A stretch of 64,000 nucleotides of DNA from Cohnella hashimotonis (GTDB taxonomy: Bacteria; Bacillota; Bacilli; Paenibacillales; Paenibacillaceae), in NCBI RefSeq assembly GCF_030014955.1, contig NZ_JAGRPV010000001.1, forward strand, positions 4,712,001-4,776,000. Reading direction: 5' to 3'. This document shows, piece by piece, positions 1 to 9,378 of this stretch. Both the position numbers and the translations under genes were made by a program. Under the pieces are notes generated by a model. The model searched no databases. It was not told the DNA's origin and was given only the letters and a program-made list of their open reading frames with translations. Every line of letters starts with the position of its first letter. The stretch's first letter is position 1.

Positions 1-1796
1 AGCGTCTGTACGTCGATGCCCGCTTCCTCCGGCTTCCCGCCGACCTCCGATAAGGCGTTCATCAGGTTCGAACAGACCTGGAAAATCACATATTTAATAT
101 AGTCGATCGAATACGACAGCTCGGTCAACGTACGGGTGAGCGAAGCGAGCGCAGCCGCAGCCTTTTCCGCGTTTTGCGAACGAATGCTCTCCAGCAGGTT
201 TTGCTCCTGCTGCTTGGGGTAGAACGCGCCACGGTCGACTATCGGCCGGATCGTTTCGCTGACGATCATTTCGTTTTTGCCCACGAAAAATTTATGGTTG
301 AGCAGCTGCAGCGCTTCCTGATAAGCGAGAAAAAGCTTGTCCAGGCTGTCGAATATTTTGCTCACGGATATCGTCAGCTCCGCGTCGCCGCGGTTCAGCC
401 TCAGCTTCAACCGGTTGAACATTTCGATCAGCTCGTTTTTGTCCCGCTCCGAGTTCACGATGGCAACCAGACGGCGTTCGCTCATGATCGACAGGAGCAT
501 CGATTCCTCGCATTCGAGGAAAAAAGCTTCGATGTCCCCGATCAGACGGTCGGTCAGCTCCGTATTCTCGAAGTCGAGAACGGCGACGACATAATGAGGC
601 TTGTGAAGACTGATACCCAACAGCTGGATGACCGCGCCCAGCTTCTCTTCATCCCACACTTTGCCGCTCAGAAGCTCGAACACGGAATGCTGCTTAATGT
701 AGGGGTAGGCCATATCGAATTGGGATTGCAGCTCGCGGTTTTGCTGGTACAGCGTATTCACGGCGCTGCCGATCATCGCGTATTCGTCTTTGCCTTTGCC
801 TGAAGCGGGATTCGTCCGCCTTCGAATGTCGGCGACAAGCTGCGCAAGCGGTCTATATAAATAGAAGGAAAACAACCCGGCCATGACGAGGGAAATCGAC
901 AGCACGATCAGAACGGTAGACAGCAGAACGCGACGAAGCAGCCTGGTCGAATCCACGACCTGCTCGTACGGCTGGGAATAGACGATCGTCCACCGGAGCG
1001 CATCCGAGCGCGTCATGCTCAAATAATAGTCGGTTTTGCCGAAGGTTCGGTTGATCGACGTCCCGTCGGCATTGCGCATCTGCGCCAATTGATCGCGAAG
1101 GAGACGTTCCTCGATACCGCTGTGATTCAGGATGAGCCGATCCCGGTCATCGAAAATGAGCAGATTCATCGGAGAGGACATGCCCCTCGTCTGCTCCAGA
1201 CTCTCCGAGAAATCGCGGTAATCGATATTGACCGCGACCTCCATCGACTCTCCGCTGTACACGTTGCGGAAGGCTCGCAAGAGACTGACCAGGCTCCGGT
1301 TCGAGCCTCCGATCGCGCCCCCGGTTCGCGGCGGCAAAACGGTATAGTCGCCCTGGACGTCGACTTGAAGCACTTCGGGATCATAAAAGTTGTCCAGACT
1401 GTATTTCGCGTCGGACAGTACGTAGTTTTTCGTTTTGTTGATCAAGTATAGCGAGGCGACGTGTTTGTTGGAGCTGACGATCTTATCGAAGAAACGAAGG
1501 ACGCCCGACATCGCCTCCGCCTGCTCGGGATACGTTTCGTGCGGCTCGAACAATTTCCATACTTCGTCGCTGGCGATGATTTGGTTCGTCAAATAGACGA
1601 GCTCGGATATTTGCCGTTCCATGTATTGTTTTTTCTCGTTAAGCAAAATCGTGCTGGATACGTCCGCTTGTTGGATAATATGCGCCGTGCTATAGTTCAT
1701 GGCCAAATAGCCGATCGAAATCGCCGGCAAGCTGATGGCGATCACAAACATCGCTAAAATTTTATAAAACGACTTTTGCCTCGCAAAACGGTTCAA
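1..1796 (-). CDS. Membrane-bound AraC-family regulator (YesS-like), 3' end outside window
   Basis: The reading frame is open from TTG at 1796 to the window edge, about 598 codons. A GGGAGGG ribosome site sits about 8 bases upstream; an in-frame GTG at 1805 lies too close to it. The protein starts with a short basic stretch and a membrane segment (about residues 13-33). A long extracytoplasmic sensor-like region follows, then a second membrane segment near residues 310-330 (LLSTVLIVLSISLVMAGLF), then a cytoplasmic region like the linker of YesS-type regulators. The AraC DNA-binding domain expected at the C terminus would lie beyond base 1, so the family call rests on similarity in layout to the complete gene at 6956-9241. 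It is divergent from the dehydrogenase/isomerase/EamA operon and probably controls it. A sensor kinase is the main alternative. Confidence 0.75.
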   Translation of the reverse strand, partial: MNRFARQKSFYKILAMFVIAISLPAISIGYLAMNYSTAHIIQQADVSSTILLNEKKQYMERQISELVYLTNQIIASDEVWKLFEPHETYPEQAEAMSGVLRFFDKIVSSNKHVASLYLINKTKNYVLSDAKYSLDNFYDPEVLQVDVQGDYTVLPPRTGGAIGGSNRSLVSLLRAFRNVYSGESMEVAVNIDYRDFSESLEQTRGMSSPMNLLIFDDRDRLILNHSGIEERLLRDQLAQMRNADGTSINRTFGKTDYYLSMTRSDALRWTIVYSQPYEQVVDSTRLLRRVLLSTVLIVLSISLVMAGLFSFYLYRPLAQLVADIRRRTNPASGKGKDEYAMIGSAVNTLYQQNRELQSQFDMAYPYIKQHSVFELLSGKVWDEEKLGAVIQLLGISLHKPHYVVAVLDFENTELTDRLIGDIEAFFLECEESMLLSIMSERRLVAIVNSERDKNELIEMFNRLKLRLNRGDAELTISVSKIFDSLDKLFLAYQEALQLLNHKFFVGKNEMIVSETIRPIVDRGAFYPKQQEQNLLESIRSQNAEKAAAALASLTRTLTELSYSIDYIKYVIFQVCSNLMNALSEVGGKPEEAGIDVQT

Positions 1797-1832
1797 AGCG
1801 ACCACCCTCCCCATCATGAATAAAGCGCATTC

Positions 1833-1860
1833 ATTCTATGTTTTCTTGAGTATATGTCAA
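1833..1860 (-). promoter_or_regulatory. Likely sigma-A promoter of the AraC gene at 1-1796
   Basis: On the minus strand TTGACA (1855-1860) is followed after 16 bp by TAGAAT (1833-1838). It lies about 37 bp upstream of the TTG start, in the correct orientation. Both hexamers are close to consensus. Confidence 0.6.
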
Positions 1861-1886
1861 ATTCGGAGCCATGATAAATGTACAAA

Positions 1887-1921
1887 TCCGACGATTATGC
1901 ATAAATACGCCGATCGTCGGA
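1887..1921. promoter_or_regulatory. Inverted repeat between divergent genes, operator candidate
   Basis: TCCGACGAT (1887-1895) and its exact reverse complement ATCGTCGGA (1913-1921) are 17 bp apart. The repeat lies between the AraC promoter and the dehydrogenase start. Position suggests a regulator-binding site, but no experiment or known motif supports this. Confidence 0.4.
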
Positions 1922-2051
1922 ATCGGGACGGATTGAATGAATCGATTCTTTACGTTTAGGAGTGCCCCTTACTATACTTATGCACGTATGCTCCGAATCC
2001 TTTTCGTATCCGATTACCAGACCGCACGGTTTAAGGGGGATTAGCAAACAT

Positions 2052-3050
2052 ATGAAGCTGCTCCACATCGGCAACGCCGACTCGCGTTTTCCGGAAGACG
2101 GTCCGTTCGTCGACGCCTTGCGGGAAATAGGCGAACTGACCGTTCTAAGGAACGGAGACGCGTTAACGGACGAAGCGCGCGCGGCGCTCATTCGGGAATG
2201 CGACGTGCTGCTGACGCTCTGGGGATCGAGCCGCGTACCCGAACAGATCGCCGAAGCGCGCGGCCGATTGTCCTACATCTGCAATATTTCCGGCGGAATC
2301 TCCCACTGGATCCCGCTCTCGATCGTCGAAGCGGGCATTCCGGTCACCAACTGGGGAGACGCGGTCGCTCCCGAAATGGCGGAAGCGGCCGTGACGCTGC
2401 TGCTGGCCGTATTGAAGGAGCTCCTCCCTCAGCAGCTGTATGTGCGAGAAGGCGGCTGGCATCGGCCCGACCGCCGCATCGGCTCGATGTACGGGCTGCG
2501 AATTGGCATCTTCGGCATGGGCGCGATCGGTCGGAAGTTCGTCGACTATGTGCGTCCCTACGAATGCCGGATCCGCTACTACGATCCCTATCTGCCGCCC
2601 GCATCGGCGCCGGCCGGCTGCGAGGCCGCGGAGAGTCTTGAACGGCTCGCGGCGGAGAGCGACGCGCTGGTCATTCATGCCGGACTGACCGAAGAGACGC
2701 GCGGCGCGGTGAACGCCGCCGTGCTGGCCAAGCTGCCCGACTACGGCATCGTCATCAATACGGCGCGCGGAGACATCGTCGAGCAGGACGCTTTGTTCGA
2801 CGAGCTGAGGACCGGCCGCCTGCGGGCCGGACTCGACGTGCTGGCGGGAAGGGACGCGCTTGAACCGGACCACCCGGCGCGCGGCTGGCCTAATGTTCTT
2901 TTTACGGCGCATGATCTCTTCTCGGCCAACTGGCAGAAGCCGCCGCTCGAAAGGTACGAGGCCGTCTGCCTCGAAAATCTGATCCGCCACAGCCAAGGGA
3001 AGCCCCTCATGCATCGCTTCGACCGGGATCGCTATTTGCGAAGCACCTGA
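2052..3050 (+). CDS. D-isomer-specific 2-hydroxyacid dehydrogenase
   Basis: This 332-residue protein is predicted to reduce or oxidise a 2-hydroxy acid with NAD(P) in the cytoplasm. The Rossmann dinucleotide site is GIFGMGAIG (about residues 152-160). The substrate-binding arginine is in NTARGD (about 239) and the catalytic histidine in FTAHD (about 287). The length matches the family. I chose ATG 2052 because AAGGGGGA lies 11 bases upstream; the frame is open to 1962 but has no ribosome site there. It is the first gene of a plus-strand group with a sugar isomerase and an EamA exporter, so its substrate is probably a sugar-derived acid such as hydroxypyruvate or a keto-aldonate. The exact substrate cannot be read from the sequence. 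Confidence 0.85.
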   Translation: MKLLHIGNADSRFPEDGPFVDALREIGELTVLRNGDALTDEARAALIRECDVLLTLWGSSRVPEQIAEARGRLSYICNISGGISHWIPLSIVEAGIPVTNWGDAVAPEMAEAAVTLLLAVLKELLPQQLYVREGGWHRPDRRIGSMYGLRIGIFGMGAIGRKFVDYVRPYECRIRYYDPYLPPASAPAGCEAAESLERLAAESDALVIHAGLTEETRGAVNAAVLAKLPDYGIVINTARGDIVEQDALFDELRTGRLRAGLDVLAGRDALEPDHPARGWPNVLFTAHDLFSANWQKPPLERYEAVCLENLIRHSQGKPLMHRFDRDRYLRST

Positions 3051-3161
3051 CAGCCCTGCAAAGCGGACCTGCAAGGCGGACCTGCGGAGAGGCGGGTTGG
3101 CGGAACAGCGAACGGAATCGCATTCGGGTGCCAACCTTTTACAGACAAGGAGGAAGTAGAA

Positions 3162-3959
3162 ATGAAGCTGTCCTTCACCACGCTTGGCTGTCCGGATTGG
3201 ACGTGGGAACGTATCGTCGACGAGGCGGCGCGGCTGGGCTACGACGGCGTGGAGCTTCGCGGCATCGCGGGTGAGCTGCGGCTTGGCCGCTGCGAAGCGC
3301 TGCGCGAAGAGCGGCTCGAAGCTACACTGGCCTATGCCAGGGAGCGCGGCATCGCGATATGCTGCCTGGACACTTCGTGCGCGTTTCACGACGAGGAACG
3401 GTTCGATGAAGCCATTGAAGTAGGCATGGAGACGATCGATCTGGCCGTACGCATGGGCGTCTCTTCGATCCGTGTGTTCGGCGATTCGATCGCGGATAGC
3501 GGCCGCGCGCAAGAGATCGTCGCACGCGTTGCCGGCGGGCTTCAGACGCTCGGCGAATATGCGGAAGACAAAGCCGTTCAAGTGCTGCTCGAGACGCATG
3601 GCGACTTTTCTTCGTCAGACCGGGTACGCGAGGTGTTTCGGCAGACGTCTTCGCCCGCCATCGGCGTCATCTGGGACATCCACCATACGATCAAATACGG
3701 CGGCCATGAATCGCCGGCGGAAACGTGGAGAAAGCTGGGCGACGATATCCGGCATGCGCACATCAAGGATGCGCTTGGCGGACGGCCCGTTCTCTTGGGC
3801 GAGGGCGAGCTGCCGCTCCCGGATTGGATCGCGCTGCTGCGCAAGGTTGGCTATGACGGCTGGTTGTCCTTCGAATGGGAAAAACGTTGGCATCCGGAGA
3901 TCGAAGAACCCGAGCTTGCATTACCGGCCTTTATGGACTACATTCGCCGCTTTCTTTAA
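3162..3959 (+). CDS. Sugar phosphate isomerase/epimerase (AP endonuclease 2-like TIM barrel)
   Basis: A 265-residue TIM-barrel protein of the xylose-isomerase-like superfamily. It opens with LGCPDWTWERIVDEAARLG, the usual first strand and helix. Probable metal ligands are Glu in LLETHGD, Asp and His in IWDIHHTIKYGG, His in RHAHIKDA, and Glu in LSFEWEK near the C terminus. Family members interconvert keto and aldo sugars or epimerise inositol or ketose substrates. The start has a very good ribosome site (AAGGAGG, 8 bases upstream). The gap to the upstream dehydrogenase is 111 bp and contains three short near-repeats of GCGGACCTGC. The gap to the EamA gene is 27 bp, so the three are probably cotranscribed. 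Confidence 0.85.
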   Translation: MKLSFTTLGCPDWTWERIVDEAARLGYDGVELRGIAGELRLGRCEALREERLEATLAYARERGIAICCLDTSCAFHDEERFDEAIEVGMETIDLAVRMGVSSIRVFGDSIADSGRAQEIVARVAGGLQTLGEYAEDKAVQVLLETHGDFSSSDRVREVFRQTSSPAIGVIWDIHHTIKYGGHESPAETWRKLGDDIRHAHIKDALGGRPVLLGEGELPLPDWIALLRKVGYDGWLSFEWEKRWHPEIEEPELALPAFMDYIRRFL

Positions 3960-3986
3960 ATCCATTCTAGTACGGGAGAATCCCTA

Positions 3987-4886
3987 ATGTTCGTATGGCA
4001 GCTTGTATTGACGAGCCTGTTGTGGGCCGGAAACTTCGTGGCGGGCAAATGGACGGCCGGACACGCCTCGGCGATGATGCTGTCCGAATTGCGATTCGGA
4101 ATCGCGATCCTCGTCATCCTCCCATTCGTGTGGATGAAGGAAAAACGCCTGCTCCCGCCGCGGAAGGCCATCCTTCTTTTGCTTGGCATGGGCGCGACGG
4201 GCGTGACTTTGTTTAACGTGCTGCTGTTCGAGGCGCTTGCGCATACGTCGGCCGCCAACACGGGATTGTTGTCGACGCTCAATCCTGCCGCGATCGCCTT
4301 GATTTCGTTCTTAGCGTTCGGTCATCGGTTGACGCTGCGCCAGGCTGCCGGCATGCTCGTGTCCTTCGCGGGCGTCGTGATCGTCCTTACGCGGGGGGAC
4401 TTGGAGCGGCTGCTCGCCCTCCAATTCAATCGCGGCGACCTGATGATGATCGGCGCCGTGCTGTTCTGGGGCTGCTACACCATCCTGTCCCAAAAAGCGA
4501 TGGCCTACGTGTCGCCGCTTGCCGCAACGCTGTGGTCCGGCATTTTCGGCCTGGCGTTCATGCTTCCTTTTAACATAAGGCAATTCACGTTAGTAGATGT
4601 CACGCCCGCGTTCTGGGCAGCCATGATATATATCGGCGTCGGCGCGACCGTGATTGCCTCGCTGCTTTGGAATCTGGGCGTCAAACGAATAGGCGGCACG
4701 CATGCAGGTATCTTTCTGAATTTAAACCCTGTATTCACCTCTTTGCTTGCCTACCTGTTGCTGGACGAACGAATGAACGCTTCGCAATGGATCGGCACGG
4801 CGGTCGTCATCGGCGGCATGCTGCTGTTCTCGACGAAGAAGCGGATGAAAATCCGGCGCGGCGCGGATTGTTGCAGCGCGGATTGA
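3987..4886 (+). CDS. EamA/DMT-family transporter, 10 membrane segments
   Basis: A 299-residue hydrophobic protein built of two EamA repeats of five membrane segments each. It contains the family signatures LLWAGNFVAGKW near the N terminus, LSTLNPAAIALISF, and in the second half LNLNPVFTSLLAYLLLDE. The family includes exporters and importers of amino acids, sugars and other metabolites; substrate is not predictable. Start ATG 3987 has GGGAG 9 bases upstream. It is the last gene of the dehydrogenase-isomerase group, so it may move a substrate or by-product of that short pathway. Confidence 0.85.
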   Translation: MFVWQLVLTSLLWAGNFVAGKWTAGHASAMMLSELRFGIAILVILPFVWMKEKRLLPPRKAILLLLGMGATGVTLFNVLLFEALAHTSAANTGLLSTLNPAAIALISFLAFGHRLTLRQAAGMLVSFAGVVIVLTRGDLERLLALQFNRGDLMMIGAVLFWGCYTILSQKAMAYVSPLAATLWSGIFGLAFMLPFNIRQFTLVDVTPAFWAAMIYIGVGATVIASLLWNLGVKRIGGTHAGIFLNLNPVFTSLLAYLLLDERMNASQWIGTAVVIGGMLLFSTKKRMKIRRGADCCSAD

Positions 4887-4891
4887 TTTCG

Positions 4892-4907
4892 ATCTAATCG
4901 ATTAGAT
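4892..4907. other. Perfect 16-bp palindrome after the EamA gene
   Basis: ATCTAATCGATTAGAT reads the same on both strands and lies 6 bp past the EamA stop. It has no run of T, so it is a poor terminator. A protein-binding site or chance are both possible. Confidence 0.3.
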
Positions 4908-4932
4908 ATCATTACTACATAACGAGAATACG

Positions 4933-4955
4933 AAAAACACGCCTCATCGGCGTGT
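4933..4955 (-). terminator. Terminator of the glycosidase gene, overlapping its stop codon
   Basis: Stem ACACGCC/GGCGTGT (4937-4943/4949-4955), followed on the minus strand by a T run (4933-4936). The stop codon of the gene at 4944 lies in the loop. The core is shared with terminators at 13422-13467 and 60544-60606. Here the outer arms are ACGAGA/TCTCGT. Confidence 0.75.
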
Positions 4956-6926
4956 CTCGTCTAAAACCACCATCTGATGTCCCTGAACGCGGGGAACGGT
5001 CAGCTTCACGATGTCGCCGGACTGCACAAAGGGTATGGATTCACCCTGGGGAATCAACGTCGCCCGCGTCACGCGCGATCCGACGGTCAGCTCGACAGCA
5101 ACGTCGTAGATCGGCGGCATATCCTCGATCACGCTCGTCCTGCCCCGTTGAATCGGCGCGGCATACGTCAGGTGCAAAATATATCGCTCCCGCGAACGCT
5201 GATAGACGAACCGTGCCCGACCGCAGCTGGGCAAGCTTACCCGCATGACAGGCTTGCGATAAACCAGGTTCAGGGCGTTGATCAGATAGTCGCGATGATA
5301 TTTGGCGCCATGACGGAAGTACATCGAGCAGATCGGATGAGCCACATATACGATGCTGCCTTTGCGGATGGCAGCCGGGTAATCGGCTGGGTCCATACGA
5401 TAGGGCGTGTTCTGATGCGAGCAATAATGGCCGTATGTCCTGTTGAAGAACGGCTCGTAGATCGTGGCCAGAACTTCCGCGTCCTTCACGCTCACCTGCT
5501 CGGCGCCTTCATAGAACAAAAACGGACTCGTTACGATGCCGGCGTTCAACGATTTGCCCGCAAGCACATAATCGTTTTCGTATAAAGAGGGACCTTGATA
5601 GGCGGCACCGACATCGAGCTGAAAATGGGTTTTCCCCGGATTCAAGCCGCTTGACCCCGTGAGAAGCACACTTCCGCCCCGGTCGACATAGCTTTGGATT
5701 CGCAAGGCCGATTCCTCGTTTAACACAACCGAATCCGGCAGGATCAGCGTCTCGAATCGGTCCAACGCTTGTGTCGGGTCCGCGATGTCGAAGTCGAGCT
5801 GGCATTCGAGCAGCATTTTGGTCAGACCTTCATCCGCTTCCGATCGGTTCGATAATATCACGCCCAGCTTAGCCGTCTCCTCGACGTTGAAGCACCATTC
5901 CTCGATCTGTTCCGCATAGCGGTAAGCTTCGCCGATCGTGCGATAAGTCTCCATATCCATCAGACCGCTCGGATGCATCTGATCGCCGATGCTGCAGCGG
6001 GCGCCATACATCATCATCGAAGCGACCTCGTAGCGAAGCGCTTCGGGGCTCTTAAATCCGCCGAACTCGCCCCACATCGTGTGAAATTTCCCGGTCATCC
6101 CGAGGTACGAACTTCCGAGGGCGGCAAAATATTTGGCGCGCACGGGCATCTTGTCGTACCCGCCCCATGTCGTCGGCAAGTCTTCCATCTCGATATGGGT
6201 GTGGACGCCATGCCACTCCTTGTGATTCAACTCCGCGCCGCCGTTAAAGAAAATGGACGCATCACGGTGATACTCTCTCAATATTGACGTGCAGGTTGAA
6301 GTAAAACGCGTCCATTTGAGAACTTGATAGCTGCGCACGTCCTGTTCGATAGCCGGGTTTAGCCCCTGCTCCTTCATGCCGGCAACGCAATTGGCACACC
6401 AGCATAGCGGCGGCTGGAAGCAAATATCGTAAAAAAGACCGTCCAGCTCCGGATAACGTTCGCACACTTCGCGGGTTTGCGCATAAATCAATTCCGCATA
6501 GCGGCCGCTCGGACACATGAACTTCCAGGAGACGATCGGCCGCTTGTCGGAGGGCGACGCGTCCGGCACGCCGCCGATCATCTGTATCCCGCCATCCTGC
6601 TGCCGCGCTACGCATTCCGGCATTTCGTCCGCATCCCCTGCCGACCAGCCGACCGTAATATAGACCGGCGCCTTGACCCCGATCGCATGCGCGGCGTCCA
6701 TCATCGCGCCGGTCAAGTCCGTATTGAGCGTCGGATGCATGCGCCCCGCCTTGGTCGGGTAATAGCTCCAGCTATGATGGCATTTGGCGAAAATCGTGAT
6801 GGAGTTTACATGTCCCGCTCGAAGCGCATCCTGGAATTGCGCTGCATCGAATTTAGCACCTACGCCCGGTATGAACTCGGAAGTATGAAAATCCAGATGC
6901 ACTTGTCTTGAAGCCAGCTTGTTCAT
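4944..6926 (-). CDS. Glycoside hydrolase with beta-galactosidase-type trimerisation domain (HGH6/GH151-like)
   Basis: A 660-residue protein without signal peptide. The first ~330 residues form a TIM-barrel type catalytic part (LDFHTSEFIPGVG near the start, then SITIFAKCHHSWSYYPT and DGLFYDICFQPPLCWCANC). This matches the 'hypothetical glycosyl hydrolase 6' pattern. Residues about 350-570 look like the GH42-type trimerisation domain (AKLGVILSNRSEADEG, ETLILPDSVVLNEESA, GGSVLLTGSSG). Related proteins from Paenibacillus include alpha-L-fucosidases of GH151, so fucosidase or galactosidase activity is the best guess. It follows the AraC gene by 29 bp and belongs to the ABC importer module at 9.4-13.1 kb. 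Specificity is inferred only. Confidence 0.75.
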   Translation of the reverse strand: MNKLASRQVHLDFHTSEFIPGVGAKFDAAQFQDALRAGHVNSITIFAKCHHSWSYYPTKAGRMHPTLNTDLTGAMMDAAHAIGVKAPVYITVGWSAGDADEMPECVARQQDGGIQMIGGVPDASPSDKRPIVSWKFMCPSGRYAELIYAQTREVCERYPELDGLFYDICFQPPLCWCANCVAGMKEQGLNPAIEQDVRSYQVLKWTRFTSTCTSILREYHRDASIFFNGGAELNHKEWHGVHTHIEMEDLPTTWGGYDKMPVRAKYFAALGSSYLGMTGKFHTMWGEFGGFKSPEALRYEVASMMMYGARCSIGDQMHPSGLMDMETYRTIGEAYRYAEQIEEWCFNVEETAKLGVILSNRSEADEGLTKMLLECQLDFDIADPTQALDRFETLILPDSVVLNEESALRIQSYVDRGGSVLLTGSSGLNPGKTHFQLDVGAAYQGPSLYENDYVLAGKSLNAGIVTSPFLFYEGAEQVSVKDAEVLATIYEPFFNRTYGHYCSHQNTPYRMDPADYPAAIRKGSIVYVAHPICSMYFRHGAKYHRDYLINALNLVYRKPVMRVSLPSCGRARFVYQRSRERYILHLTYAAPIQRGRTSVIEDMPPIYDVAVELTVGSRVTRATLIPQGESIPFVQSGDIVKLTVPRVQGHQMVVLDETRR

Positions 6927-6955
6927 TCGTCAGACCTACTCCCTCTCGTGATCGT

Positions 6956-9241
6956 TCACGTTGCCGATGTCCCCTGTAACCCTCTGGTGGCCTTTACATA
7001 TTCCGTGGGAGCCACCCCCATGATTCGCTTGAATGCCCGCCGGAACGTGTGGTCGCTGCTGTATCCGACCGCCTTGGCTACGTCTCGTATCGTAGATTCC
7101 TCTCCGTTCAACAGCTCGCACGCGCGCCGAATGCGCGTACCTTCGAGATAATCGGAAAAGGTGGCGTTCATCAGCTCCTTGAACAGCTGGTACATGTACG
7201 TTTCCGAAAAGCGAAGCTGCGATGCAAGCTCATACAACACAAAATTTTCCTGCATATAGGATTGCTCGACAATCGCCGCGATCTGCTCCTTCAATCTGGC
7301 TTTGTCCTCATTTTTCTGTTCGGCCTGCGCATGGCATAATAACAAATGCGACGCCAGAATCGCTTCGAAAATGTCCTCGATCCGGTCCATCCGCTGAACC
7401 TTCTCCAGCAACCGACCGACTTGCGGCTCCATTTCGTTCGGACCGAGACATCGGACGACGGTGCCTTTAAGCACATGAATGAGCTGCTCGATCATCCCGG
7501 ATGTCAAGCTTCGGTTCACGAAGTTCTCCTCGCTGATCCTGCGGATGATCCTGCGAACCTCCGCCTCGTCGCCGCTCTTGACGTTGCTGATGAGCTTCAG
7601 TTCCAGCTCAATCGGATAGTAGAACTTCTGGTTCTCGTTCGGCACTTCGCTAAAAAGCGTATAGGCTCTTCCGCTCTTCGCGTAACGGGCGTATTCGAGC
7701 GCCTGCTTGGCCTCGTCGAACGAAATGCTCACATTTTGCAATCCCGGATACACCCCACCTGCGGAGAAGTGAACGTCGAAGAGCAGCTTGTCCCGAACCT
7801 TCTCCTCGAACCATTCGACGATGCTCCTCATCGACGACGGATCGCCTTCACCGAAGGAAACGACGATCACGATCCGGTTATCGTTCAGGTCATCCTTATA
7901 ATAGGGTACTTTAGCTTCGGTACACAGCTCCTCCTTGACGAGAAGCATCAGTCTGTTCATTTGTTCCGCCGTCCGTCTGTCCGACGTATCCTTGCCCGGC
8001 ATGATCCGCGCCAGCATGACGCCGAAGCGTTCTCCTTCTACATGAACCGGCAGCGAATCCTCGCCCTGATCGTAAAAACCGCCGTTCAGCAGCCGCTCGA
8101 AAAAGGTCGTTCGGAGCATCTGGTCGCGCATGCTCCGATGGCTGCGGTACAATTCCGAAATCCTGCTGTCCAGATAATCATACTCGCTCATGCTTCTGTC
8201 GTTGTCCGTTCCGAATAGCTCCCTGATTTTGCCGACCAGCTGTTTGACCGGCTTGTAGTTCCGATAAGCCAGCATGCAAGCCGTGACGACGCCAAGCGTA
8301 AGCGTGATCAGCAGTACGGCAAAGGTAATATTGCGGATGTAGTCCACCTTGGTCATCACCAGTCTCGACGGGACGACGGAAACGTATTTCCAGCCGCTTA
8401 CAGTCGACAACGAACGGGACACGATAAACTTCTCCCCGGCAGGCGATACGTAGTTTCCGTCTCGAAGGTTGCCCGCAGCCATGCCGGACGGCTCGATGAC
8501 CGTCCGATCTCCCGTCAACTGCGTAATGATGTCCCCATCCTGATTTTCGACGAATATCATCCCGCTGCGTCCGAGGTTGATCTTGGACAACAGGTTCTGA
8601 ATGGCGGATTCATCGATCAGAATCATCAACGCGCCCTTGGGATTGCTGCTATACTCCCAAGGGATCGACTGCAGGTAATAAATGACGCGGTGGCTCTTGC
8701 CGTCGATCGTCACGTGGCCGCCGGCGACGTATTGGCTTTGGTGACGCTCGTTCCACAGGATGCGGTTCCAGTCCGGGCGACCGCTGTCTTGATTCCGATA
8801 CAGACTTTTCTCGAACGCTTCCGGACTCGTATAGGACCGGTCCGACGACAGCACAAGCCGATTGTCCTTGAAGAAAACAAAATAATCGACGATAAATTTG
8901 TTGGTTAAATTGTACTTGGGGTTCGTGCTCAGGATGTCCCAGACCTTGTAGTAATCGTTTGATCCTTCCGCGATTTCCTCGACGTTCATCAGGGAGATAA
9001 TCTTGCGGTCCATCGCGATATACTTGGAGATGGCGCCAAGCTCGTTCAGCCGCTCGTCCACAATCGCCCCCGTTTGCTCCAGAAGGGATTGATTGGAACG
9101 GAGCGCCTCCTCCTGCGCAAGCTGGACAGTTTCCTTATAAACGTAGCTTCCGATCAGCAGCGGAATGACGAGGACAAGCAGATAGGACAGGATCAGTCTG
9201 GTCAGCGTGGCATGCCTGCGTCTTTTCTTTAGAAATGACAT
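6956..9241 (-). CDS. Membrane-bound AraC-family transcriptional regulator (YesS-like)
   Basis: A 761-residue one-component regulator. A membrane segment (about 14-35, LILSYLLVLVIPLLIGSYVY) and a second one near 300 flank an extracytoplasmic sensor region. The C terminus carries a complete AraC-type double helix-turn-helix (MQENFVLYELASQLRFSETY and RDVAKAVGYSSDHTFRRAFK). Proteins of this layout sense extracellular sugars or solute-binding proteins and activate neighbouring ABC importer and hydrolase genes. It sits between the importer (upstream, 9379-13068) and the glycosidase (downstream, 29-bp gap). A GGGGGG ribosome site precedes ATG 9241. Its binding sites are not known; direct repeats at 13310-13347 are candidates. 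Confidence 0.88.
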   Translation of the reverse strand: MSFLKKRRRHATLTRLILSYLLVLVIPLLIGSYVYKETVQLAQEEALRSNQSLLEQTGAIVDERLNELGAISKYIAMDRKIISLMNVEEIAEGSNDYYKVWDILSTNPKYNLTNKFIVDYFVFFKDNRLVLSSDRSYTSPEAFEKSLYRNQDSGRPDWNRILWNERHQSQYVAGGHVTIDGKSHRVIYYLQSIPWEYSSNPKGALMILIDESAIQNLLSKINLGRSGMIFVENQDGDIITQLTGDRTVIEPSGMAAGNLRDGNYVSPAGEKFIVSRSLSTVSGWKYVSVVPSRLVMTKVDYIRNITFAVLLITLTLGVVTACMLAYRNYKPVKQLVGKIRELFGTDNDRSMSEYDYLDSRISELYRSHRSMRDQMLRTTFFERLLNGGFYDQGEDSLPVHVEGERFGVMLARIMPGKDTSDRRTAEQMNRLMLLVKEELCTEAKVPYYKDDLNDNRIVIVVSFGEGDPSSMRSIVEWFEEKVRDKLLFDVHFSAGGVYPGLQNVSISFDEAKQALEYARYAKSGRAYTLFSEVPNENQKFYYPIELELKLISNVKSGDEAEVRRIIRRISEENFVNRSLTSGMIEQLIHVLKGTVVRCLGPNEMEPQVGRLLEKVQRMDRIEDIFEAILASHLLLCHAQAEQKNEDKARLKEQIAAIVEQSYMQENFVLYELASQLRFSETYMYQLFKELMNATFSDYLEGTRIRRACELLNGEESTIRDVAKAVGYSSDHTFRRAFKRIMGVAPTEYVKATRGLQGTSAT

Positions 9242-9260
9242 CGAATCCCCCCAGCACTTG

Positions 9261-9274
9261 CGAAAGCGTTGTCA
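9261..9274. promoter_or_regulatory. cre-like site (possible CcpA target) before the AraC gene
   Basis: CGAAAGCGTTGTCA matches 12 of 14 positions of the CcpA cre consensus TGAAARCGYTTWCW. It lies about 20 bp upstream of the AraC start, where a roadblock or 5'-UTR site would be expected. A match of this quality can occur by chance. Confidence 0.3.
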
Positions 9275-9332
9275 AAAAAGTATATCACAGCCCTTTTGGT
9301 GTTGCCATCTTGCAGAAGGGCAAGAGGCAAGG

Positions 9333-9355
9333 CCGCCATAACGAAGTTATGGCGG
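9333..9355 (-). terminator. Hairpin after the ABC importer operon
   Basis: Perfect 10-bp stem CCGCCATAAC/GTTATGGCGG with a 3-base loop, between the solute-binding protein stop (9379) and the AraC start. The T run is better on the plus strand (TCTTTT) than on the minus strand. It may act as a transcript-stabilising or partial terminator hairpin. Confidence 0.5.
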
Positions 9356-9378
9356 TCTTTTCCGTAGCTTCCGTATGC

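Noticed and set aside
2163..3599. Open frame of 478 codons on the minus strand
   Set aside because: It lies antisense to the dehydrogenase and isomerase genes, which have clear motifs and ribosome sites. Its composition (Arg, Ala, Asp-rich, no motifs) is that of a shadow frame in GC-rich coding DNA.
7346..8218. Open frame of 290 codons on the plus strand
   Set aside because: Antisense to the AraC regulator; no ribosome site or motif.
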